From positions 1,364,001-1,428,000 of the forward strand of contig NZ_CP022111.1 in the NCBI RefSeq assembly GCF_000730165.1: a DNA stretch of 64,000 nucleotides. The letters are read 5' to 3'. The position numbers and the translations under genes were made by a program. The stretch's first letter is position 1, and each line of letters opens with the position of its first letter. Source of the DNA: Nitrospirillum viridazoti CBAmc (lineage in GTDB: Bacteria; Pseudomonadota; Alphaproteobacteria; Azospirillales; Azospirillaceae). The notes beneath the pieces are model-generated. The model was not told where the DNA came from. It ran no database searches and was given only the letters and a program-made list of their open reading frames with translations. This document shows positions 26,181-36,304 of this stretch, in pieces.

Positions 26181-26252
26181 GCCGGCGCGGGCGGCAACGT
26201 TAGAGCGAGGGGCCCGCCCGGCCAATCCGTTTCTTGTGCCGGTGACATTTTT
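26181..26252. repeat. 72-bp direct repeat, copy A
   Basis: Identical over 72 bp to 27033..27104. It starts GCCGGCGCGGGCGG and ends GGTGACATTTTT. Copy A lies just upstream of the DMT transporter start; the two copies enclose 780 bp. Confidence 0.95.
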
Positions 26253-26299
26253 CAACGGTTGCCTGAGACTGCTGCCCGTTCAGCCACAAGGCGTTACGC

Positions 26300-26716
26300 A
26301 TGTTCATCTTCACCGGCCTATTCGCCGACCCCGCCGAAGGCTTGCCCGAGCAGTTTGCCCGCCTTTGGCCCGGGCTCGACATCATCCGTATCGATCGGCC
26401 AATCGTGGCGATCGCGGCGCGGTTCGATCCACATCTGGATGATGAAGCCATGGACCGGGCGGTCCCCCTGGTCGAGGCCTTGTCGGCGCGCCATCCCGCC
26501 GGCCGTTTCCTGCTGCTACACACCGAGTGTTTCGGCGGCGATTGCGGATACAGGGGCCAGATCCTCCAGGACGGCCGGACAGTCTTGGAGGCGGATGGGG
26601 ACGGGGCGGCGCTGCGGCGCCTCATTGGATATTGGGGTATCGACCTGGGGCCGCAGGCGCGGTTCGAGCCCCTACGGCGGGATTTTCCGTGGCGCCAGGA
26701 AACGCCCCCAGGGTGA
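26300..26716 (+). CDS. protein of unknown function between the 72-bp repeats
   Basis: A 138-residue soluble protein that I do not recognise. It opens MFIFTGLFADPAEGLPEQFARL, has VAIAARFDPHLDDEAMDRAV, a hydrophobic strand RFLLLHTECFGGDCGYRGQ with two cysteines, and an acidic helical C-terminus. There is no signal peptide. It looks like an alpha/beta fold and has normal local codon use, so I think it is translated. It lies inside the segment bounded by the 72-bp repeats, beside the truncated flavin reductase, and could be lost with it by recombination. ATG 26300 has no strong ribosome site. Confidence 0.55.
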   Translation: MFIFTGLFADPAEGLPEQFARLWPGLDIIRIDRPIVAIAARFDPHLDDEAMDRAVPLVEALSARHPAGRFLLLHTECFGGDCGYRGQILQDGRTVLEADGDGAALRRLIGYWGIDLGPQARFEPLRRDFPWRQETPPG

Positions 26717-26805
26717 GCCTCACCCACTCGTGAGCGTTGTCCGTGACGGCTGGCGCCGGATGGGCTGCCTCTGCCGCAATTCCCCGTTGCTAGAAAGCCA
26801 GCCCC

Positions 26806-27030
26806 GTGGACGCCGCCTTCATCCAACCCGTCGACCTCGCCAAAGCCTACCGCCTGCTGAACCACGGCCCCACCGTGCTGGTCTCGGCCCACCATGGCGG
26901 GACGGACAACGTCATGGCCGCCGCCTGGGCCTGCCCGCTGGATTTCGACCCGCCCAAGGTCACCCTGGTGCTGGACAAGGCCACCGCCACCCGCGCGTTA
27001 GTGGAGGGCAGCGGCGCCTTCGCCCTGTAG
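26806..27030 (+). pseudogene. truncated duplicate of the flavin reductase gene
   Basis: This 74-codon frame copies the first 75 codons of the intact gene at 27818..28390. From the IQPVDLAKAYRLLNHGP segment on, the two differ at about six of 205 bases, mostly silent. A CAG codon of the intact gene is TAG here (27028..27030), ending the frame after GAFAL. Similarity continues for about 15 bp past the stop, then meets the 72-bp repeat copy B. The upstream leaders are also related (CGGATGGG, CCTCTGCCG). The catalytic C-terminal two thirds are missing, so it cannot be a working reductase. Confidence 0.85.
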
Positions 27031-27032
27031 GT

Positions 27033-27104
27033 GCCGGCGCGGGCGGCAACGTTAGAGCGAGGGGCCCGCCCGGCCAATCCGTTTCTTGTGCCGGTGACAT
27101 TTTT
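27033..27104. repeat. 72-bp direct repeat, copy B
   Basis: Identical to 26181..26252. It abuts the truncated flavin reductase copy; the first bases (GCCGGCGCGGGCG) resemble the intact gene's next codons (GCCGACGCGGGCG), so a short homology may have guided the join. Confidence 0.95.
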
Positions 27105-27177
27105 AAAAACGGGAGATGCCGGCGTCGCCAAACGGCGCGGCCGGCACCCCGATCCCGTACTGTACGATACGAATGGA

Positions 27178-27546
27178 TCAGCTGCCGCAGCTGGGCGTCA
27201 CCGCACCCGTCGCCGAGACCTGGCGGTTGGTGGTGACCCTCACCTGCCCACCCGAGGCGATGGACATGTAGCCCGGAACGGCGCCTGCCCAATGATAAGC
27301 GCCGTCCTTGAGCGGCAGGTTGGTCCCCAGCCGCACCGACGCGCCACCGCCCGGCGGCAGGTAGTCGATGGTCACGGCGGTGGCTGGCAGCTTGGGCGTG
27401 GAGGTTACGGTGCCGTCGACGGACAGCAGGCAGGATGCCGCCGCCGTCGGCGTGTTGACGACGATGTCACTGTCGGCCGCCCAGCATGCGGCCGGAACAA
27501 GGAACGAGGCCGCGGCGCAAACCGCGGCGAATACCGATTTCCACAT
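27178..27546 (-). CDS. small secreted protein of unknown function
   Basis: A 122-residue protein, not recognised. It begins MWKSVFAAVCAAASFLVPAACWAAD, a signal peptide cleaved near residue 24. The mature part is rich in Ala, Thr, Val and Pro, is probably all-beta (VTSTPKLPATAVTIDYLPPGGGASVRLGTNLPL), and has two cysteines, one near the start (ASCLLSV) and one at the end (PSCGS), suited for a disulfide. AAGGA is about 9 bases before ATG 27546, which I preferred to an upstream start at 27657. It lies between the rearranged segment and the intact flavin reductase, on the opposite strand. Confidence 0.65.
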   Translation of the reverse strand: MWKSVFAAVCAAASFLVPAACWAADSDIVVNTPTAAASCLLSVDGTVTSTPKLPATAVTIDYLPPGGGASVRLGTNLPLKDGAYHWAGAVPGYMSIASGGQVRVTTNRQVSATGAVTPSCGS

Positions 27547-27817
27547 AATTATTTTCCTTCCATATCCTGCCGGGAATAGGGCTTCGTGAACCCCACCCTG
27601 TGTCGGCATGTTATCCATACCTATCCGGCGGCAGAGGCCCCGTCGCCGGCCACACAACCGTACGGTAGGGGCCGCTTATTTCCTTCTTCCCTTATTCTTC
27701 CGCCCGCCTTTGCGCAGATTCCCGTTAAGCGCGCAGCGGCGCGCCCATCAACGATGACGTCGGCCATCGGATGGGTTACCTCTGCCGTGCGCAGCCCACC
27801 GCCAGAGAGGCAGATCC

Positions 27818-28390
27818 TTGGAAATCGCCCCTATCCAACCCGTCGACCTCGCCAAAGCCTATCGCCTGCTGAACCACGGCCCCACCGTCCTGGTGTCGGC
27901 CCACCATGGCGGGACGGACAACGTCATGGCCGCCGCCTGGGCCTGCCCGCTGGACTTCGACCCGCCCAAGGTCACCCTGGTGCTGGACAAGGCCACCGCC
28001 ACCCGCGCGTTAGTGGAAGGCAGCGGCGCCTTCGCCCTGCAGGTGCCGACGCGGGCGCAAGCGAGCCTGACCCGCGGCGTCGGCGGCGAAAGCCTGGCAG
28101 ACGCACCCGACAAGCTGGCCCGCCACGGGGTGGAACTGTTCCGCATGGACGGCCATGTCCCGCCCCTGGTCGCCGGCTGCGCCGCCTGGCTGTCCTGCCG
28201 CGTCATCCCCGAGCCGCACAACCAGCAAACCTATGACCTGTTCATCGGCGAGGTGGTGGCCGCCTGGGCCGACGCCCGCGTCTTCAAAGACGGGCACTGG
28301 ATGTACGAGGCGGCCGATCCCGCCTGGCGCAGCCTGCACCACGTGGCCGGCGGCCATTTCTACACCATTGGCGATCCCATCAGCGGGTGA
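27818..28390 (+). CDS. flavin reductase family protein (FMN-binding split barrel)
   Basis: A 190-residue cytoplasmic flavin reductase/flavoredoxin-like protein. It binds FMN and passes electrons from NAD(P)H to flavin or to a partner oxygenase. The FMN-binding region is in YRLLNHGPTVLVSAHHGGTDNVMAAAWACPLDFDPPKV, followed by the phosphate-binding stretch DKATATRALVEGSGAFALQVP. The C-terminal VIPEPHNQQTYDLFIGEVVAAW completes the dimeric barrel. Translation begins at TTG 27818, with GAGAGG 7 to 8 bases upstream. A near-identical truncated copy lies at 26806..27030. No oxygenase gene is adjacent, so the partner is unknown. Confidence 0.85.
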   Translation: MEIAPIQPVDLAKAYRLLNHGPTVLVSAHHGGTDNVMAAAWACPLDFDPPKVTLVLDKATATRALVEGSGAFALQVPTRAQASLTRGVGGESLADAPDKLARHGVELFRMDGHVPPLVAGCAAWLSCRVIPEPHNQQTYDLFIGEVVAAWADARVFKDGHWMYEAADPAWRSLHHVAGGHFYTIGDPISG

Positions 28391-28577
28391 GGCCTGCGCC
28401 GGTGCGATGGCTTAACCATCAGCCTGTGCAAAAAATTCAAACGCGCCGCCCCAGTCGTTAGCAACCTGTTCATCTTCCCGGGCGTAAAAATAACGTCATG
28501 AGCCGCAACGCGCTGCTTCCCGCCTTAATCCTTCCACAATAAAGGACGATGGTTGGGGAAGTTTAGGAGTAGGGATC

Positions 28578-28784
28578 ATGACCGCCGTGTTCAATAAAGA
28601 TCGCCTGGTCACTTTGAGCCTGTGGGTGCTGCTGTTGAGCATCGCCTGGTCCCTGCCGGTGATCAGCTATATGCGTTCGGAACACGAACGCGCCCTGGTC
28701 AAGGCCGGCCACTACTATAAACCCGCCTTCCCGGCCGAGTTCTACGTGAACCAGCAGCCCTCCAGCGCCGTCACCCCGCGCTAA
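28578..28784 (+). CDS. small single-span membrane protein
   Basis: A 68-residue protein of unknown function. Residues 10 to 30 (LVTLSLWVLLLSIAWSLPVI) form one membrane segment; a charged, Tyr-rich tail (HYYKPAFPAEFYVNQQP) follows. The start is well supported: AGGAG and GGGA lie just upstream of ATG 28578. It stands alone between the flavin reductase and the convergent TonB receptor gene. Too short for a family assignment. Confidence 0.6.
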   Translation: MTAVFNKDRLVTLSLWVLLLSIAWSLPVISYMRSEHERALVKAGHYYKPAFPAEFYVNQQPSSAVTPR

Positions 28785-28825
28785 GTATTCCGCCGCGCCC
28801 CGACAGTCCTTTCAGTTGACGCGCA

Positions 28826-30880
28826 CTACCAGGCAACACGCACCCCGCCGGATATGATCCGCCCCGGGGCAATCGCCACCAGGCCATCGATGCGGCGTCC
28901 TGATTCCACCGTGCGGTCGAACAGGTTCTCCGCCGTGGCGAAAACCGCCAGATAATCCGATATCCGCCAGGTGCCCGACAGGTCCACCGTGACCGTGGGC
29001 GCCAGCGAGCGGCTGTTCAGTCCATCCTCATATTGCTGGCCGCTGGCCTTGACCCGCAGCGCCGTGGTGAAGGCGGACGACGGCCTCCAGGTCAGGTCCG
29101 CCGTGCCGGTGTGCAGCGGGCTTTGCGCCAGGCGCTTGCCCACCAGGGCCGCGAAACCGTCGGCGCGCAGCACGGTCGACCGGCTCCACAGATAGCCCAA
29201 GGTGGCGTCCAGCGTGGCATCCAAGGTCCAGGTCGCCCGCATCTCCGCCCCTTCCGCCCGCACCCGATCCAGGTTGCGGCGCTGGGCGAAGGTGCCACCA
29301 GCCGGCACCACCACGCCGAAGCCCGGCACCGTCCCTGGCTTGGTAGTGATCAGCACATTGTCCACGGCGTCGGTCACGCCGTCGTGATAGGCGGTCAGGC
29401 TGACCGTGGGACCGTGCGCCGGCGCCCAGGTCACCCCCGCCTCTGCGCCCACCATGCGTTCCGGCTTCAGCTGGGCGTTGGCCTCGATGATGTCGTTGCC
29501 CACGCGATAGGGGCGATACAGCTCATTGATGGTGGGCAGGCGGAAACCGGTGTAGGCCGCGGCGCGCAGGGTCCAATCAGACAGGGGGCGCCAATCGGCG
29601 CCCAGCCGCGCCGTGGGCAGGACCCCACCCCGATCGTCGTACTGGTCGTTGCGGGTCACGGCGCCGGTCTGGATAGAGCGCTCCACCCGGTGGCCATCGC
29701 CCGTGCTCCAGCCATCCAGGCGCACGCCGCCGTGCAGGTCGACAACCGGCGTCAACGGCCACGTCTGCTCGGCATAGACGCCGCCCACCAGTTGGTCGCC
29801 GCCGGCGTCGCGATCGCGCTGGAACACCCCGGCCACGGGCTGGAAGCGCTCATGCGTCGCCCCCTCGGCCCAGCGCAGGTCGGCGCCCAGCACGGTGCGG
29901 CGGCCGCCCCCCTCCTCCACAATGGTGGACAACGATCCCCCGGCGGCCGTGGCCGGTACGCGGTACTGGTCCAGGGCCGGCGTTTCAGCCGTGCGGGTGG
30001 CGTTGACGGAGGAAAACATGTTCTTGAAGACATAGCGGCGCAGGTACAGCGTGCCGTGCCAGGGCAGGCCCAGGGGGCCATCCTCATCCGCCAGGCGCAG
30101 GCTGCCCTCCAGCGCGTCGGTGCCGTTCTCCTGCAGGGGCGTGCCGTTGGCGCGATGCTCATGGAAGGCGGAAAGGGTGCCGGCCAGTGCCAGCGGCCCG
30201 GCATCGCCCTGCGCCTTCACATCCACCCAGGCGTCATCCCAGCCGGCCTGGGTGTCGATGGGGCCGCGCTGATCGGATCGCACGAGATAGCTGCCGTCGC
30301 TGCGGCTGGCGTGCGCCACGACCGAGACGCCACCGGCAGAGGCGCCGGCCGTTCCCTCCGCCAGGCCATTGCTGCCGGCGCGAACCTCACCCCCTTGCAG
30401 CGGCTTGGTGGTGATGCGGATGACGCCGTCCAGGGCCTGGTTCCCCCAGGGGCCGGCGCCGCTGCCCTCGGTCACCGCCACGCTGGCGATGGCGGCGGTG
30501 GGCAGGCGGCTCCAGTACACCCAGCCGCCGAAGGGGTCGTTGACCGGGATGTCGTCGACCAGCACCAGGGTGCGCCCGGCGCCGTTGGGGCCCAGGGCGC
30601 GCAGGGAAATGCCCTGTGACGTGGGGTGGGCGCTGGTGCTACCGGTGCGGCGGAACAGGGAGAAGCCGGGCACGCTGCGCAGCGCCTCATCCAGCCGCCG
30701 CTCGGGTGCCGCGTCCAGCCAGGTGCCGTCCAACTGCAAGGTGCCGTAGATGCGCTCGGTGGCGGCGTCGGGCGGCACGCGGTCGGTGACGATGATGGTG
30801 GGCAGCTGGTCCGCATCCCCCGCCCCCCAAGCAGCCGCCGGCAACAATGCCGCCGCCAGCGCGATCCCCGCCCGCCTCAT
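28826..30880 (-). CDS. TonB-dependent outer membrane receptor
   Basis: A 684-residue receptor. After a signal peptide (MRRAGIALAAALLPAAAWGAG) comes a TonB box-like PTIIVTDR, the plug domain (RRLDEALRSVPGFSLFRRTGSTSAHPTSQGISLRALGP, LVLVDDIPVNDPFGG) and a 22-strand barrel with the late segment AAYTGFRLPTINELYRPYRVG. The C-terminus GRIISGGVRVAW has the aromatic end needed for insertion. Such receptors import ferric siderophores, cobalamin or similar ligands with energy from TonB-ExbBD. No cobalamin riboswitch or clear Fur box was found upstream, and no ABC transporter or siderophore gene is adjacent, so the ligand is open. Confidence 0.88.
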   Translation of the reverse strand: MRRAGIALAAALLPAAAWGAGDADQLPTIIVTDRVPPDAATERIYGTLQLDGTWLDAAPERRLDEALRSVPGFSLFRRTGSTSAHPTSQGISLRALGPNGAGRTLVLVDDIPVNDPFGGWVYWSRLPTAAIASVAVTEGSGAGPWGNQALDGVIRITTKPLQGGEVRAGSNGLAEGTAGASAGGVSVVAHASRSDGSYLVRSDQRGPIDTQAGWDDAWVDVKAQGDAGPLALAGTLSAFHEHRANGTPLQENGTDALEGSLRLADEDGPLGLPWHGTLYLRRYVFKNMFSSVNATRTAETPALDQYRVPATAAGGSLSTIVEEGGGRRTVLGADLRWAEGATHERFQPVAGVFQRDRDAGGDQLVGGVYAEQTWPLTPVVDLHGGVRLDGWSTGDGHRVERSIQTGAVTRNDQYDDRGGVLPTARLGADWRPLSDWTLRAAAYTGFRLPTINELYRPYRVGNDIIEANAQLKPERMVGAEAGVTWAPAHGPTVSLTAYHDGVTDAVDNVLITTKPGTVPGFGVVVPAGGTFAQRRNLDRVRAEGAEMRATWTLDATLDATLGYLWSRSTVLRADGFAALVGKRLAQSPLHTGTADLTWRPSSAFTTALRVKASGQQYEDGLNSRSLAPTVTVDLSGTWRISDYLAVFATAENLFDRTVESGRRIDGLVAIAPGRIISGGVRVAW

Positions 30881-30993
30881 GACGATTTACTCCCCGCATT
30901 GCCCCCATGTCCGGGGCTCGACGGCTTAAATGCCGCCCGGGGCCCTGTCAAATCCCGACGGGGGGCGCGGACCCCTTGACTTCCCCCCACCGG

Positions 30994-31938
30994 ATGGCGT
31001 CCAAAAACGCCATGGCACCCTACCATGTTCCAGACCCTGATTCGGCCGATACTTTAGAACCATTCCAAGACGGTTCAGCCGAGCAACCGTTGCCCTCCAG
31101 CCTCGCAGCGGCCGCCATCCATGTGCTGACCACGGCGGCACCCCAGGAGAAGGTGCGCCTGACGCGGGCCTACGCGGCGGCCTGGCGCGGCGGATCACTG
31201 CCCGACCTGCCCGGCCCCATCCCACCGGACCGGCCGGCGCGACCCGGACGGCCGGAACTGAAGCTGCCCCGCGACATGCCCAAGCGGCGCAAGGCCGGCA
31301 GCGTGGCGGGCCGCGTGGCCCTGCTGCACGCCCTGGCCCATATCGAGCTGAACGCCATCGACCTCGCCTGGGACATCGTCGCCCGGTTCACCACCTTCCC
31401 CGACGGCACGCCGGCCCCGCGCGCCTTCAAGGACGACTGGGTGACAGTGGCGGATGAGGAGGCCAAGCACCACGCCCTGCTGGCCGCCCGCCTGGCCACG
31501 CTGGGGGCGGCGTACGGCGACCTGCCGGCGCACGATGGGCTGTGGCAGGCCAGTGAGATCACGGCCCACGACCTGGCCGCCCGCCTGGCCCTGGTGCCCA
31601 TGGTGCTGGAGGCGCGCGGCCTGGACGTGACGCCCATGATGATCGCCAACCTGAAGAAGGTAGGGGACGAGGACAGCGCCGCCGTGCTGCAGATCATCCA
31701 TGATGAGGAGATCGGCCACGTCGCCGCCGGCCGCCGCTGGTTCGGCGTCATCGCCGCCGCCGTCGGCGACGATCCGGCAGAACACTGGCGCGCGCTGGTG
31801 CGCCGCTATTTCAAGGGCGACATCAAGCGCCCCTTCAACGACGCCAGCCGCATCAAGGCCGACTTCCCACCCGACTGGTATGAGCCGCTGGCGCCCCTGG
31901 AGACCATCCTGGGCGGGGTGGTGGGACTGGACGGCTAG
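30994..31938 (+). CDS. DUF455 ferritin-like protein
   Basis: A 314-residue ferritin-like protein. The four-helix core has LLHALAHIELNAIDLAWDIV, WVTVADEEAKHHALLAARLATLGA, LALVPMVLEARGLDVTPMMI and VLQIIHDEEIGHVAAGRRWF. The glutamates and histidines in HIELNA, DEEAKHH, LEARG and HDEEIGHV are arranged as in di-iron carboxylate proteins, so metal binding is likely. The family's activity is not established. ATG 30994 and ATG 31012 are both possible starts; no strong ribosome site separates them. It is divergent from the TonB receptor gene, sharing a promoter region, but a joint iron role is only suggested by that. Confidence 0.82.
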   Translation: MASKNAMAPYHVPDPDSADTLEPFQDGSAEQPLPSSLAAAAIHVLTTAAPQEKVRLTRAYAAAWRGGSLPDLPGPIPPDRPARPGRPELKLPRDMPKRRKAGSVAGRVALLHALAHIELNAIDLAWDIVARFTTFPDGTPAPRAFKDDWVTVADEEAKHHALLAARLATLGAAYGDLPAHDGLWQASEITAHDLAARLALVPMVLEARGLDVTPMMIANLKKVGDEDSAAVLQIIHDEEIGHVAAGRRWFGVIAAAVGDDPAEHWRALVRRYFKGDIKRPFNDASRIKADFPPDWYEPLAPLETILGGVVGLDG

Positions 31939-32082
31939 GCCTGTAAGCCCCCTTATCATTCAGTCACAAACTATCCTTGGGCGCCGCCCATCGCCCTTGC
32001 TACCATCCGCGCCATTCGACCGCCCCGGCGGTTTCCGCCTTGTCCCGCTGCCCGACAGCCCCACCACGGTATGCAAGACCCC

Positions 32083-33945
32083 ATGACCGCTTCCTCCTCC
32101 CGTGAGACCATAACCCGCCGTACCCTGCTGCGTCGCGGCCTGATGGCCGGTACCGCCCTGGTGGCCCTGACGGCCGTCCCCGGGATGATCGCCCAGCCCG
32201 CTGCCGCCGCGGAGCCGTCGGAGACGGAGAAGGCGCTGAACGCCTTCTTCGAGGATTGCTGGAACGAGGATCTGGCCCGCGACCCGCAACAGCGCACCGT
32301 GCTGGGCCTGCCGGGCCCGCATGACAAATGGACCATCCCCGACGACGCCCATCTGCTGGAAAGCTTCCACCTGGCCGAACAGCGGCTGAAGACCCTGAAG
32401 GGCTTTAAGGTAGCGGAGCTGTCGCCCGGCGCCCAGGTCAGCGCCCGGCTGTTCGAGAATGAGCTGCAGCAGACCATCAGCCAGTACCCCTGGCGCAACC
32501 ACAGCTATGTCATCAGCCAGCTGACCGGCCCCCACACTGACATCGCCAGCTTCCTGATCACCTACCACGCCGTGGGCAGTGCGCAGGACGCAGAGGACTA
32601 CGTGGCCCGCCTGGTGGGGATCGCCCCGCTGATGGACGCCTACATCACCCGCATCGGCAAGCAGGCGGACATGGGTGTCCTGCCGCCGGCCTTCGCCTTC
32701 AAATCCATCCTGGAGGCGGCGCGCAACGTCATCACCGGCAAGCCGTTCACGAACGGCGCCATGGAGAGCAGCCCCCTGCTGGCCGACTTCACGGAGAAGG
32801 TGACGGCCCTGAAGCTGGCGGATGCCGAGCAGGCCCGCCTGATCGCCGCCGCGGAAAAGGCCCTGACCGGCCAGGTCCAGGCCTCTTTCCAGAAGCTGAT
32901 CAGCACCGTGTCGGCGCTGGAGACCAAGGCCACCACCAGCAACGGCGTCTGGGCCCTGCCGGATGGCGAACGCTTCTACCGCTCACAAGTGCAACTGATG
33001 ACCACCCTGCCCCTGGACCCGGCGGCCGTGCATGTCCAGGGCCTGAAGGAGGTGGCGGCGCTGCAGGACGAGATGCGCGCCATCATGGCCAAGGTGGGCT
33101 TCAAGGGCGAGCTGCGCGCCTTCTTCGACTACCTGCGCACCGACAAGCGCTTCTTCGATCCGGCCACGCCGGAGGGTCGCGCCACCCTGCTGAAGCGCGC
33201 CACCGACATCATCGACAGGATGCGGTCGGACCTGGACCGGTTCTTCCTGACCAAACCCAAGGCCCCCATCGTGGTCAAGGCGGTGGAACCCTTCCGCGAG
33301 AAGGCCACGGCCAGCGCCTTCTATGAGCCTGCCTCCCCCGACGGATCGCGGCCCGGCGTGTTCTACACCAACCTGTACGACATGTCGGTCAACCCCATCC
33401 CCATGCTGGAGAGCCTGGCCTATCACGAGGGCATTCCCGGCCATCACATGCAGATCGCCATCGCGCAGGAGATGGCCAACCTGCCCACCTTCCGCCGCTT
33501 CATCTGGAACAGCGCCTATGGTGAGGGCTGGGCCCTGTATGCCGAGCGCTTCCCCAAGGAGTACGGCTATTACCAGGACCCCTACTCGGACGCCGGCCGC
33601 ATCGCCTCGGAGCTGTTCCGCGCCGCCCGCCTGGTGCTGGACACCGGCATCCACCTGAAGCGGTGGACGCGGGAACAGGCCATCGCCTACATGAACGACA
33701 ACACGGCCAACCCCGAGCACGACAACATCACCGAGATCGAGCGCTACTTCGTCTGGCCGGGCCAGGCGCTGGCCTATAAGATCGGCATGAACAAGATCCT
33801 GGAACTGCGCGAGGTCGCCAAGGCCAAGCTGGGCACCAAGTTCGACATTCGCGCCTTCCACGACACGGTGCTGACCTCGGGCTCGGTCAACCTGCCGGTG
33901 CTGGAGGCGCTGGTGCAGGATTGGGTGAAGCGCACGGCCGCCTGA
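32083..33945 (+). CDS. Tat-exported DUF885 family putative metallopeptidase
   Basis: A 620-residue DUF885 protein, paralogous to 20472..22226. The N-terminus has a twin-arginine signal: TRRTLLRRGLMAG followed by TALVALTAVPGMIAQPAAAAEP, implying export in folded form with its metal bound. The motif HEGIPGHH begins at residue 448, followed by YGEGWALYAERFPKEYG and the C-terminal YFVWPGQALAYKIGMNKILELRE. A start at ATG 32071 would add four residues; neither start has a clear ribosome site. The other copy uses a Sec signal, so the two may work under different folding conditions. Peptidase activity is inferred. Confidence 0.85.
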   Translation: MTASSSRETITRRTLLRRGLMAGTALVALTAVPGMIAQPAAAAEPSETEKALNAFFEDCWNEDLARDPQQRTVLGLPGPHDKWTIPDDAHLLESFHLAEQRLKTLKGFKVAELSPGAQVSARLFENELQQTISQYPWRNHSYVISQLTGPHTDIASFLITYHAVGSAQDAEDYVARLVGIAPLMDAYITRIGKQADMGVLPPAFAFKSILEAARNVITGKPFTNGAMESSPLLADFTEKVTALKLADAEQARLIAAAEKALTGQVQASFQKLISTVSALETKATTSNGVWALPDGERFYRSQVQLMTTLPLDPAAVHVQGLKEVAALQDEMRAIMAKVGFKGELRAFFDYLRTDKRFFDPATPEGRATLLKRATDIIDRMRSDLDRFFLTKPKAPIVVKAVEPFREKATASAFYEPASPDGSRPGVFYTNLYDMSVNPIPMLESLAYHEGIPGHHMQIAIAQEMANLPTFRRFIWNSAYGEGWALYAERFPKEYGYYQDPYSDAGRIASELFRAARLVLDTGIHLKRWTREQAIAYMNDNTANPEHDNITEIERYFVWPGQALAYKIGMNKILELREVAKAKLGTKFDIRAFHDTVLTSGSVNLPVLEALVQDWVKRTAA

Positions 33946-34150
33946 GACCGATTTCAGGCGCCCCGGATTTGGAACGGCCATGCCAAACAGCCCGCCGTCC
34001 CGGCCATATCCGGTATGCGTTATATTATCACATGAATTAATGGCACCGGGCGCCGGGTCAGGGCACGGTGCCGCGTAATAGGGGAAAGGGCAGCCCAACC
34101 AAACGTGGCGCCCGATCCGACGAGAGCTTTGGCAGTTCACGGCATGCGTG

Positions 34151-34188
34151 GGGGCGGCATCCCGATCCGGAGCCGCCCCTTCGTGTTT
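34151..34188 (+). terminator. hairpin terminator between convergent genes
   Basis: GGGGCGGC pairs with GCCGCCCC across a 13-base loop, followed by TTCGTGTTTT on the plus strand. It lies about 200 bp past the DUF885 stop and just before the stop of the convergent 34212 gene. Confidence 0.55.
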
Positions 34189-34211
34189 TGGCCTTCGACG
34201 CCTTCGTGCCC

Positions 34212-35503
<1,292 letters not shown>

Positions 35504-35627
35504 ACCGCCGGCTGGGTGGCCGGCGGGGGTGGCGCCAACAAGATCCTGGACGCGCCGCCGCAACCGGCGTAAGCGCTCTCCGTCCGCTGCGGCGTGCCGC
35601 TGCATCGGACGCCTGGGAGGGAATGGG

Positions 35628-36215
35628 ATGGATCAGCGGACGCTTGCCGCCTACGACACCGCCGCCGGAGCTTATGCCGAGGACTGGCACAGCCAACCAC
35701 CACCGTCGGACCTACACAACCTGATCCGTCGGCACTTTGCGCCCGGCCAGCCCACGGTCGACATCGGCTGCGGCAGCGGGCGGGAGGTGGCGTGGCTGGC
35801 GGAGAACGGTTTTCCGGCGGTGGGCTATGACGCGTCGGAAGGTTTGCTGGCGCAGGCGCGGGCCCGCTACCCCGGGCTGGACTTCCGCGCCGCCCGCCTG
35901 CCCGACCTGGCCGGGCTGCCCGCGCACGGCTATGCCAACGTGCTGTGCGAAACGGTGATCATGCACCTGGACGCCGGCCTGGTCGTGCCCGCCGTCCGCC
36001 GGTTGGCCAGCCTTGTACGTCCGGGCGGCGCCCTTTATCTCAGCTGGCGGGTGACCCGGGGCGCCGATGCGCGCGACGGCGCCGGACGCCTCTATGCCGC
36101 CTTCGACAGCCGCCTGGTGCGGGAGACGCTGGCGGGTGCGACCCTGCTGTTGGATGAGGAGGCGACCAGCGCCTCGTCGGGCAAGACCATCCACCGCCTG
36201 GTCGCGCGGTTCTGA
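35628..36215 (+). CDS. class I SAM-dependent methyltransferase
   Basis: A 195-residue methyltransferase with a compact Rossmann core. It opens MDQRTLAAYDTAAGAYAEDW, a common lead-in for this group. Motif I is TVDIGCGSGREVAWLAENG, motif II GYDASEGLLAQAR, and motif III lies around LRRLASLVRPGGALYLSW (written here from VRRLASLVRPGGALYLSW). GGGAGG is 7 bases before ATG 35628. It stands 124 bp after the acetyltransferase and ends at a bidirectional terminator, so the two may be cotranscribed. The acceptor is unknown. Confidence 0.85.
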   Translation: MDQRTLAAYDTAAGAYAEDWHSQPPPSDLHNLIRRHFAPGQPTVDIGCGSGREVAWLAENGFPAVGYDASEGLLAQARARYPGLDFRAARLPDLAGLPAHGYANVLCETVIMHLDAGLVVPAVRRLASLVRPGGALYLSWRVTRGADARDGAGRLYAAFDSRLVRETLAGATLLLDEEATSASSGKTIHRLVARF

Positions 36216-36239
36216 AAAGGACTCCTTTGAAAATGATAA

Positions 36240-36265
36240 GGGCCGGCGGATCGTTCCACCGGCCC
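36240..36265. terminator. bidirectional hairpin terminator
   Basis: GGGCCGGCGGA pairs with TCCACCGGCCC (one G-T pair) around TCGT, with AA before and CTT after. It separates the methyltransferase gene from the convergent prfB. Confidence 0.65.
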
Positions 36266-36304
36266 CTTCATTACGCACTCAAAATGACACTGGCAGATGG
36301 CGGC

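Noticed and set aside
30881-30993. Cobalamin riboswitch or Fur box upstream of the TonB receptor
   Set aside because: No B12-box or 19-bp Fur-like inverted repeat is visible in the short divergent spacer.
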